Of a stretch of DNA of 5,186 nt, positions 1 to 5,186 are shown in pieces. The notes under the pieces are model-generated. The model did not search any database and had not been told where the DNA came from. It saw nothing but the letters and a program-made list of their open reading frames with translations. The DNA lies in contig JBDZUZ010000209.1 of assembly GCA_040255445.1 (NCBI GenBank), forward strand, positions 1 to 5,186, read 5' to 3'. Each line of letters opens with the position of its first letter. Positions within the stretch are counted from its first letter, which is position 1. A program made the position numbers and the translations under genes. The DNA is from JBDZUZ01 sp040255445. GTDB lineage: Bacteria > Planctomycetota > Phycisphaerae > Phycisphaerales > UBA1924.

Positions 1-77
1 CGGCCGACTTTGATGAGTCGGGCGGGGTCGATGGGGACGACATCACCGAGTTCATCGCAGCGTGGCAGTTGGGATGA
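1..77 (+). CDS. 3' end of a secreted protein with GC-type dockerin tail (partial)
   Basis: Only the end of this gene is in view. Reading from base 3, 24 codons end at a TGA at 75-77. They encode a calcium-loop EF-hand of the form D-F-D-E-S-G-G-V-D-G-D-D, then a short helix ending F-I-A-A-W-Q-L-G. This is the last half of the two-repeat dockerin-like tail that closes many exported Phycisphaerae proteins. It matches the last repeat of the next gene at all but one of 24 residues (Thr for Ala after DDI). The catalytic or binding part lies left of the window, so function cannot be stated. By family knowledge the protein is probably exported and attached or sorted through this tail. Frame and stop are clear; the protein's identity is unknown. 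Confidence 0.85.
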   Translation, partial: ADFDESGGVDGDDITEFIAAWQLG

Positions 78-78
78 T

Positions 79-98
79 CTCGCCGGTCTGGTGGCGAG
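79..98 (+). terminator. GC hairpin two bases after a stop codon, possible terminator
   Basis: CTCGCC at 79-84 and GGCGAG at 93-98 are perfect inverted repeats around an 8-base loop. The stem starts one base after the TGA at 75-77. No T-run follows (the next bases are GGGCGGCGG), so it is not a classical intrinsic terminator. It could be a Rho-independent variant, an mRNA 3'-end stabiliser, or chance in G+C-rich DNA. Confidence 0.3.
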
Positions 99-121
99 GG
101 GCGGCGGTCTGGGGCGTGAGA

Positions 122-164
122 CTGGTGCGTGTGTCTGGTGCGTATGTCTGGTGCGTGTGTCTGG
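122..164 (+). repeat. Three tandem copies of a 13-base unit plus a 4-base remnant
   Basis: The unit CTGGTGCGTGTGT occurs at 122-134 and 148-160. A copy with one change (G to A) lies at 135-147, and the first four bases of a fourth copy are at 161-164. The array lies in the gap between the upstream dockerin-type gene and the carboxypeptidase gene. 13 is not a multiple of 3, so the array is not built as a coding repeat. It may be a slippage-generated minisatellite or a set of binding sites about 1.2 helical turns apart; the sequence does not decide between them. Confidence 0.8.
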
Positions 165-333
165 GTCGGCGATGCGCGACTCCGGGGTCCGGTGAGCGGT
201 GATCGCCAAAGAGGGATTGCAGAATCGCCAGGATCGGCGAGGATACAGGGCAGTTCCGCCACGGATGTTGCCGAGGGGCGGGTCTATCTGTGAGCCGCGC
301 GTTCGGTGGGCTTCCTTACAACGGGATCAGAGC

Positions 334-2652
334 ATGAAGATGGTGCACCGGGTTGCAGCGATTGGGATGGTGGCCGCCGCGTGCGCGGTGGCGTGGGGTC
401 AGGATGATCCGTTCTCCGGGCGGGTGGTGGTGCGCGCGAAGCCGGAGACTCTGCAGGAACTGCGGGCGGCGGAGCTGCTGGCGGAGGATGTGTGGTCGTG
501 CGCGTGGGGGATCGGGCGGATCGATGTGATGCTGCCGCGGGAGCGGCTGCCGCTCCTGGCGGAGGCGGGGATCGAGTTCGATGTGATGGTGGAGGATGTG
601 TCTGCGCTGATCGCCGCGGAGCGGGCGCAGATCGAGGCAGCACGGCGGCAGCGGGATGCGGCGTGGTTCAATACGTTCCGGGACCTGACGGGGATCAACG
701 ATCGGCTGGACATGTATCTGGCGACGTACCCGCGTCACACGGTGGCGGTGACGGTCGGGCAGAGCCTGGAGGGTCGGCCGATCCGGGGCGTGCGGATCTC
801 GGCGCCCGACACGCCGGAGAACCCGCGGGATCAGCGGGCGGTGTTCGTGATCAATGCAACGCAGCACGCGCGGGAGTGGGCGGCGCCGATGGCGGCGATG
901 TGGCAGGCCGAGACGCTGCTCGAAGGGTTCATGGCGGGTGATGCGGACATCATGCGGATGATGGAGGGGATCGACTTTGTGATCATCCCGGTGGTCAACG
1001 TCGATGGGTACGCGTGGACATGGTCATCGCCGAACAACCGGCTGTGGCGGAAGAATCGGCGCGGCGACGGGACCACGGTGTGGGGTGTTGATCTGAATCG
1101 GAACTGGTCGTTCCAGTGGGGCGGCGGTGGTTCGAGCGGGAATCGCAACAGCGAGACCTACCGCGGGCCGGCGGCCTTCTCCGAGCCCGAGTCGAGTGCG
1201 CTGCGCGACTTCCTCACCGCCGAGACCCGGCTGCGGGCGCACCTGGACATCCACACGTATGGCCAGTTGTTGCTCTCGCCGTGGGGGTATACACAGGAAC
1301 TGCCGCCGGATGTGGATCTGTTCCGTGCGCTCGACTTCGCTGCGCGGGATGTGATCTTCCGTGAGACGCGATCGTTCTATGACGTCGGCCCTGCGATCAC
1401 GACGCTCTATCAGACTTCCGGATCACTGCCCGATTGGGTGTACGGGGAGCTGGGGTTCCCATCGTGGCTTATCGAGCTGCGGGACCAGGGGCTGACCGGG
1501 TTCGTGCTGCCGGCAGCGCAGATCATCCCGACGGCGCAGGAGAACGCCGCGGCGGTCGAGACGCTCGCGAGCTGGATCCTGATGCCGGTGAGTGTGACGG
1601 TCGCGGATGTGATGCCGCGGTATGCGCCGGCGGATCAACCGGTGGAAATCGTCGCGACGGTGCGCGACGGCACGAGAACAAGCAATGGTCAGCCGCCGGT
1701 GCTGGAGTATGGCCCAACGACGTGGCAGGCGGAGCCGTCGGGTGCGATCGTCATGAGCGCGCTTCCGCAGGCGCCCGGCGCACCGCCGAGCTTCGCGGCA
1801 TCCATCCCGATCGGACCGTGCGGCGAGCCGATCCAGTACCGTGTCAGTGTGATTGATGATCTGGGCCGTAAGGTGTACTGGCCGCCGGAGGTCGTGAAGG
1901 AAAGCCGGTACTACGAGATGCTCGAGTATTACCCGCTTGGGTACGTGTTCTTTGATGACTTCGAGACCGACCGCGGCTGGGTGCTGCACGCGCCGGGATC
2001 GACGGCGACGGGCGGGGCCTGGGAACGCGGCGATCCGCAGCAGACCGAAGCGCAGCCGGGCGGGGGCTCTACGAATAACGGGCGGGGTGCGCTTGTCACC
2101 GGTCGCGCCCGCGGGAGCAGCGTCGAGGCGAACGATGTCGACGACGGGATCACGATCGCGATGAGCCCGCGGTTTGATCTCAGGCGGCCGCCGGGCACGA
2201 CGGCGCATGTAGCCGTCTCGTGGGATCGGTACTACAACAACGGTCCGTCGCCGGGCGAAGAGTTCCTCCTGACCCAGTTCAGCGCCGACGACGGCGTGAC
2301 GTGGCACACCAGAATGATCGACGGCGGGTGGATCACCGAATGGGTCCGGATCACCGACCTTCGGGTCAACGGATCCGGGACCCCGCTCACCGACGGGTTC
2401 CGACTCCGGTTCCTGGCACAGGACCTCAATGAGCCATCGCTGGTCGAGGCGGTCATCGACAACTTCCGGTTGAGCGTCATCTTCTGCCCTCGTTCCGCGG
2501 ACTTCGATGGTTCGGGCGGGGTGGACGTGGACGACATCGCCGCGTTCTTCAACGCGTGGCAGCGGGGTTTGCCCTCGGCGGACTTCGATGAGTCGGGCGG
2601 GGTCGATGGGGACGACATCGCGGAGTTCATCGCGGCGTGGCAACTGGGATGA
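334..2652 (+). CDS. Secreted M14A zinc carboxypeptidase with jelly-roll-like and GC-type dockerin domains
   Basis: A 772-residue exported metallocarboxypeptidase, predicted to remove C-terminal residues from peptides outside the cytoplasm. Residues 1-22 are a signal peptide (basic start, Ala/Val-rich core, likely cut near AWG-QD). Residues 28-95 resemble the inhibitory M14 propeptide, so it is probably a zymogen. The catalytic domain spans about 112-416. Zinc ligands are H178 and E181 (HxxE in QHAREW) and H307 (DIHTYG). Substrate-site residues are R239 (LWRKNR) and N255-R256 (DLNRNW). Y359 corresponds to Tyr248 and E381 (IELRD) to the catalytic Glu270 of carboxypeptidase A, with identical spacing of 22. 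Residues 417-520 look Ig-like; 537-715 look like a MAM/jelly-roll domain (DDFETDRGW...WERGDP). Two EF-hand dockerin repeats close the protein (loops 723-734 and 750-761). The ATG at 334 was chosen over the GTG at 199 because the signal peptide begins there. A weak GGGA lies seven bases upstream; the ATG at 340 is an alternative. Confidence 0.93.
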   Translation: MKMVHRVAAIGMVAAACAVAWGQDDPFSGRVVVRAKPETLQELRAAELLAEDVWSCAWGIGRIDVMLPRERLPLLAEAGIEFDVMVEDVSALIAAERAQIEAARRQRDAAWFNTFRDLTGINDRLDMYLATYPRHTVAVTVGQSLEGRPIRGVRISAPDTPENPRDQRAVFVINATQHAREWAAPMAAMWQAETLLEGFMAGDADIMRMMEGIDFVIIPVVNVDGYAWTWSSPNNRLWRKNRRGDGTTVWGVDLNRNWSFQWGGGGSSGNRNSETYRGPAAFSEPESSALRDFLTAETRLRAHLDIHTYGQLLLSPWGYTQELPPDVDLFRALDFAARDVIFRETRSFYDVGPAITTLYQTSGSLPDWVYGELGFPSWLIELRDQGLTGFVLPAAQIIPTAQENAAAVETLASWILMPVSVTVADVMPRYAPADQPVEIVATVRDGTRTSNGQPPVLEYGPTTWQAEPSGAIVMSALPQAPGAPPSFAASIPIGPCGEPIQYRVSVIDDLGRKVYWPPEVVKESRYYEMLEYYPLGYVFFDDFETDRGWVLHAPGSTATGGAWERGDPQQTEAQPGGGSTNNGRGALVTGRARGSSVEANDVDDGITIAMSPRFDLRRPPGTTAHVAVSWDRYYNNGPSPGEEFLLTQFSADDGVTWHTRMIDGGWITEWVRITDLRVNGSGTPLTDGFRLRFLAQDLNEPSLVEAVIDNFRLSVIFCPRSADFDGSGGVDVDDIAAFFNAWQRGLPSADFDESGGVDGDDIAEFIAAWQLG
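2479..2649 (+). other. GC-type dockerin domain (two EF-hand repeats) within the carboxypeptidase
   Basis: The last 57 or so residues hold two copies of the same unit: A-D-F-D-x-S-G-G-V-D-x-D-D-I-A-x-F, then a short helix ending A-W-Q. They are joined by a short linker (RGLPS). Asp at loop positions 1, 3, 9 and 12 and Ser at 5 form a standard dockerin-type calcium site. The protein stops two residues after the second AWQ. In Phycisphaerae this tail is common on exported proteins and is thought to act in surface anchoring or sorting. No cohesin is visible here, so calling it cellulosomal would be unjustified. The second repeat is close at DNA level to bases 3-77 (68 of 75 identical by hand count). 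Confidence 0.85.
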
Positions 2653-2685
2653 ATTGCTCAATGCGCGGATCCTGATTCGCACGCC

Positions 2686-2707
2686 GCGGATCGGGCGCGG
2701 ATCGGGC
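2686..2707 (+). repeat. Perfect 11-base tandem duplication
   Basis: GCGGATCGGGC occurs at 2686-2696 and again immediately at 2697-2707. A partial relative, GCGGATCC, lies upstream at 2665-2672. The repeat is in the 91-base gap between the carboxypeptidase stop and the kinase start. It could be a slippage product or a paired binding site upstream of the kinase gene. No T-rich terminator is visible in this gap. Confidence 0.7.
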
Positions 2708-2743
2708 GTGGGTCTGGCGGGCCGATGCTGCTGTAGCTTTCCG

Positions 2744-4609
2744 ATGAGGATCTCTTCGAATGCTCCCCCGCTCCCAGAGGAGGTGATCCGGCGCGGTATC
2801 GCCGCGGCGCGTGAGAGCGCGGCCGCGCCGGCGGGGTCTGCGCTGCTGGACCGGTACGAGATCGTGCGGGAGATCTCGCGGGGCGGGCAGGGGATCGTGT
2901 ACCTGGCGCGGCGGCGGTCGGATGGCACTTCGGTGGCGATCAAGGCGCTGCCGGCGGATGCGGATCCATCGGCGGTGCTGCGGCTGCGGGCGGAGGCGGC
3001 GGTGCTGCGGTCGCTGAATCACCCGCGGATCACTGCGTTCCACGAGGTCGTGACCGATGCATCGGGCGGCTTCCTGGTGATGGACTACATCCAGGGCGTG
3101 CCGTTCTCGGAGCTCCTTGACCAGATGGCGGGTCGGCCGGTGACGGCGGCGCAGCTGCGGCGGATCCTGGGGACGCTGGCGGAGGTCTGCGAGATCGTGC
3201 ACGCAGCGCACGCGGCGGGCGTGATCCACCGCGACCTCAAGCCGTCGAACATCCGGATCGACGATGACGGACGGCCGCACGTGCTGGACTTTGGCCTGGC
3301 CTCGCACCATCTCGCACCCGATAGTCTGCAATCGGCGCACACACTGACGGATCGCGGGCAGTTCGTGGGGTCGCTCTTGTGGTCGAGCCCGGAGCAGTTG
3401 CGCGGCGAGAAGCCCGATGCCCGCAGCGATGTCTGGTCGCTGGGCTTGATCTTGCACCAGATCGTGACGGGGAATCAGGCGCCGTTCGGCGCGGCGGCGA
3501 GTGTGCCGGCGATCATCGCGGAGGCGGCGCGGGGGCGGGTGCGTCTGCCCGAGGCGTTGGTGCCGGCGGTTGCGGAGCTTGGGCCGCGTGCGGAGCGTTC
3601 GGTGCGGGGCGTGCTGGAGCACGCGCTGTCAGCGCGGCCGTCCGACCGAACGGCTTCGGCGGCCGTGCTGGCGGCGCAGCTGCGTGCGATCGCGGCGACG
3701 GGGGATCTGGCGGGTGACCGGGTGTACAGCCGGGCGACGGCTCGTCGGCTGGGCTGGGTGATGTGCGGGCTCGCGGCGGCAGCGCTTGTGGCGGTCGTTG
3801 TGCTGCGCGTGCGGCGGGAGATACCGATGCTCTCGCCGATGCGGGAGGGCGAGATCCGGCGTGTGGGCCTGACCTACTGGACGGTCCGCGCCGACAAAAA
3901 GTTCTCGTGGATTCCCGCGGGGTCCGCGGTGCTCGGCTATGACCCGGGTCTGCCGCGTCAGGGACCGGCGATCCGCGGTGACTCACCGATGCGGGAGTTC
4001 ACACTGGAAACAGGGCTTTGGATGAGCCGCGCCGAGGTCCTGCAGGTCGAGTTCGAATCGCTGATGGGCTTCAATCCGAGCCGCTTCAAGAGTCCCTACA
4101 ACCCAGTCGATTCGGTGTCGTATGCGGAGGCCGAGGAGTACTGCCGGAGGCTGGGCGAGCGGCTGGGTGTTGAGGTGCGGCTGCCGACGAGCGATGAGTG
4201 GGAGTACGCCGCGCGGGCCGGCGCTCAGACAATCTTCCATTTCGGGAACGATCTGCTGCTGATGCGGCGGTACGGGAACATGGCGGACCGATCGAACGCA
4301 AAACTGGTGGATGCGGCGGCCTACGACGACGGCGAGCCCTTCACCTGCCGCCCGGACCTGTTCATCTTGAACGACTGGGGGCTGTCGGACATGCACGGCA
4401 ATGTGTGGGAGTGGTGCCAGGCTCCGTACCTGGCGGACCCTCGCGATCCGGCGAGTGCGGTAGAGGGGATGGCGGACACGCGGGGCGGGTCGTGGCACGA
4501 TGGGCCGGCGGCGGCGGACCTGGCGCATCGGAATCCGATATCGGTGGGGAGCCGGGTGAGCACGGTGGGGTTCCGGATCATCGCGGGCTTCGATCCGCCA
4601 CGGGATTAA
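2744..4609 (+). CDS. Membrane Ser/Thr protein kinase fused to an FGE-like (sulfatase-modifying factor) domain
   Basis: A 621-residue Hanks-type kinase with an extracytoplasmic C-terminal domain. Kinase domain about 38-310: glycine-rich loop SRGGQG at 45-50 (first Gly replaced by Ser45), ATP-binding K67 (VAIK), likely alpha-C E84, catalytic loop HRDLKPSN at 162-169 with D164, metal-binding D182 (DFG), SPE at 215-217, D229 (SDVWSLG). Its catalytic residues are complete, so it should be active. S194, T200 and T202 in the activation segment are candidate autophosphorylation sites. One membrane helix lies at about 337-354. Residues 386-614 form an FGE-sulfatase fold: RLPTSDEWEYAARAG at 479-493, GLSDMHGNVWEW at 546-557, RGGSW at 580-584. 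The catalytic cysteines that follow RGGS[FW] in true FGEs are absent, so it probably binds a ligand or protein. The ATG at 2744 was chosen because the open frame further upstream overlaps the dockerin coding region. No Shine-Dalgarno precedes it; a GTG at 2708 is an alternative. The sigma gene follows 48 bases later. Confidence 0.9.
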   Translation: MRISSNAPPLPEEVIRRGIAAARESAAAPAGSALLDRYEIVREISRGGQGIVYLARRRSDGTSVAIKALPADADPSAVLRLRAEAAVLRSLNHPRITAFHEVVTDASGGFLVMDYIQGVPFSELLDQMAGRPVTAAQLRRILGTLAEVCEIVHAAHAAGVIHRDLKPSNIRIDDDGRPHVLDFGLASHHLAPDSLQSAHTLTDRGQFVGSLLWSSPEQLRGEKPDARSDVWSLGLILHQIVTGNQAPFGAAASVPAIIAEAARGRVRLPEALVPAVAELGPRAERSVRGVLEHALSARPSDRTASAAVLAAQLRAIAATGDLAGDRVYSRATARRLGWVMCGLAAAALVAVVVLRVRREIPMLSPMREGEIRRVGLTYWTVRADKKFSWIPAGSAVLGYDPGLPRQGPAIRGDSPMREFTLETGLWMSRAEVLQVEFESLMGFNPSRFKSPYNPVDSVSYAEAEEYCRRLGERLGVEVRLPTSDEWEYAARAGAQTIFHFGNDLLLMRRYGNMADRSNAKLVDAAAYDDGEPFTCRPDLFILNDWGLSDMHGNVWEWCQAPYLADPRDPASAVEGMADTRGGSWHDGPAAADLAHRNPISVGSRVSTVGFRIIAGFDPPRD

Positions 4610-4644
4610 TGATCGGGGTCTGGCGCGCACCGCGGAATATGCAG

Positions 4645-4650
4645 TACACT
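4645..4650 (+). promoter_or_regulatory. Possible -10 element of a leaderless sigma-factor transcript
   Basis: TACACT matches TATAAT at 4 of 6 positions, including the first two bases and the final T. It ends seven bases before the ATG at 4658, so transcription could begin at or next to the start codon. The bases between, CCCCCGG, contain no Shine-Dalgarno. No recognisable -35 lies at the usual spacing. It could equally be chance, with the sigma gene read through from the kinase gene. Confidence 0.3.
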
Positions 4651-4657
4651 CCCCCGG

Positions 4658-5186
4658 ATGGAGTACGGCGTCCAGGTTGACGCGGCTCGGAACGGGGACG
4701 AGGCGGCGCTCGAGGCGTTGTTCCTCTCGGTCTATCCGTTCCTGCACGCCGAGGTGACGCGTGCGCTCCCGATGGATTTGGAGCGGTTGGTCTCGGCCGA
4801 GGACATTCTGCAGGAAGTGTTCCTGGAGGCGACGCTTCGGCTGCCGGGGTTCGAGGATCGGGGGGAGGCGGCGTTCCGGGCGTGGATGCGGACGATCGCG
4901 ATGCATCGGGTGGTGAACGCGGTGGCGATGCATCGGACGGCGAAGCGGGGCGGGGGCCAGCGGGCGTTGCCGCTGCTCGAATCGGCGGATGGCGTTGCGG
5001 GTGCGGAGACGCCGAGCGGCCGCGTTGCGGTGCGTGAGGATGCGAGCCTGATCATGCGGATCCTGCGGGGGCTCAAGAGCGGGCAGCGGGAGATCCTGCG
5101 GCTGAAGTTCGCGGATGGGCTGAGCCCCAAGTCGATCGCGGCGATGATCGGGGTGAGGCGCGCGCGCAGCTCGTTGAACACGCCCT
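4658..5186 (+). CDS. ECF-like sigma-70 family RNA polymerase sigma factor (3' end beyond window)
   Basis: The first 176 codons of a sigma factor; no stop occurs before the window edge. Sigma region 2 spans about 8-98. It starts with an ARNGDEAALEALF segment, contains the core-binding helix AEDILQEVFLEA at 47-58, and the -10 recognition segment FRAWMRTIAMHRVVNAV at 73-89 followed by basic HRTAKRGGG. A variable linker (about 100-128) leads to region 4 from about 129, with LKSGQREILRLKFADGLSPKSIAAMIGV. There is no region 1.1 or 3, as in ECF factors. Its role is to direct RNA polymerase to a specific promoter set. It sits 48 bases after the kinase gene and may be that kinase's output; no anti-sigma gene is in view. 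The turn in the region 4 helix-turn-helix seems two residues short: from Gly165 to Leu173 is eight positions where about ten is usual, at a (GC)5 run. The ECF subgroup cannot be fixed by eye. Confidence 0.88.
   Translation, partial: MEYGVQVDAARNGDEAALEALFLSVYPFLHAEVTRALPMDLERLVSAEDILQEVFLEATLRLPGFEDRGEAAFRAWMRTIAMHRVVNAVAMHRTAKRGGGQRALPLLESADGVAGAETPSGRVAVREDASLIMRILRGLKSGQREILRLKFADGLSPKSIAAMIGVRRARSSLNTP

Larger units (their letters stand above)
78..333. other. 256-base intergenic region
   Basis: This gap separates the TGA of the upstream gene from the ATG of the carboxypeptidase gene. It holds the hairpin at 79-98 and the 13-base tandem array at 122-164. The frame of the next gene stays open back to a GTG at 199, but that extension encodes arginine-rich sequence with no signal peptide, so I treat it as untranslated. 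I find no convincing -35/-10 pair. A poor match (TTGCAG at 217-222 with GATACA at 242-247, spacer 19) is too weak to call. No RNA gene or small protein is evident. Confidence 0.6.

Noticed and set aside
10..195. Small + strand open frame of 61 codons
   Set aside because: It starts inside the dockerin tail in another frame and runs through the 13-base tandem repeats, which produce its odd repetitive end.
199..333. N-terminal extension of the carboxypeptidase to a GTG at 199
   Set aside because: The 45 extra residues are basic and carry no export signal, while a good signal peptide begins at the ATG at 334.
2479..2652. Cellulosome component based on the dockerin
   Set aside because: No cohesin, scaffoldin or cellulase is present, and the GC-type tail of Phycisphaerae is not tied to cellulosomes.
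2664..2688. Inverted repeat CGCGG/CCGCG as a terminator of the carboxypeptidase gene
   Set aside because: The stem is only 5 base pairs with a 15-base loop and no T-run follows; such matches are frequent by chance in this base composition.
2507..2743. Upstream extension of the kinase gene into the dockerin coding region
   Set aside because: Residues encoded there are a frame-shifted reading of the dockerin repeats (repeated SRAGSMGTT-like text), with no sign of selection as protein.
1423..2943. Long open frame on the minus strand, 506 codons, overlapping the carboxypeptidase and kinase genes
   Set aside because: Its translation is arginine/proline-rich low-complexity sequence with no recognisable domain, and it lies opposite a gene with a full catalytic motif set. 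Long antisense open frames are expected in G+C-rich coding DNA.
3983..4933. Minus-strand open frame of 316 codons across the kinase end and sigma start
   Set aside because: It spans two real genes and the gap between them, is rich in Arg, His and Pro, and shows no domain; it is a shadow frame.
1..5186. Apparent abundance of GATC and CGGATC words, possibly a modification or uptake signal
   Set aside because: Many occur at Asp-Arg, Ile or Gly-Ser codon junctions favoured by G+C-rich codon use. Without a count against a codon-shuffled control the excess cannot be claimed.
1..5186. Mobile element, CRISPR array, tRNA, rRNA or defence system
   Set aside because: No transposase or integrase motif, no spaced palindromic repeats, and no RNA gene signature was seen on either strand.

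Overview
The window is G+C-rich DNA, roughly two thirds G+C by eye, with dense one-strand coding on the + strand. It most likely comes from a planctomycete of the Phycisphaerae/Phycisphaerales group. The best clue is a C-terminal double EF-hand tail with the pattern DFDGSGGVD..DDI..F..AWQ, the so-called GC-type dockerin that ends many secreted proteins in that group. A Hanks-type kinase fused to a sulfatase-modifying-factor (FGE) domain and an ECF-like sigma factor also fit planctomycetes. Taxonomy is inferred from protein style only; no rRNA or marker gene is present.

Layout: (1) 1-77, the last 24 codons and stop of an upstream gene ending in the same dockerin-type tail. (2) 78-333, a 256-base non-coding gap with a GC hairpin just after that stop and three tandem copies of a 13-base unit. 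(3) 334-2652, a secreted M14A zinc carboxypeptidase zymogen with an Ig-like region, a jelly-roll-like domain and a two-repeat GC-type dockerin. (4) 2653-2743, a short gap with an 11-base tandem duplication. (5) 2744-4609, a membrane Ser/Thr protein kinase with a C-terminal FGE-like domain that lacks the catalytic cysteines. (6) 4610-4657, a 48-base gap with a possible -10 element. (7) 4658-5186, an ECF-like sigma-70 factor running off the right edge; it is open to the window edge and has no stop in view.

The first two genes are paralogous at their 3' ends and encode exported proteins, presumably handled by the same surface-sorting or anchoring route. The last two look like a signalling pair: an outward-facing FGE-like domain could sense something outside the membrane, the cytoplasmic kinase could relay it, and the adjacent sigma factor is a plausible target. 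That pairing rests on gene proximity and on known kinase/ECF-sigma partnerships elsewhere; nothing in the sequence proves it. I see no mobile element, CRISPR array, tRNA, rRNA or defence system.
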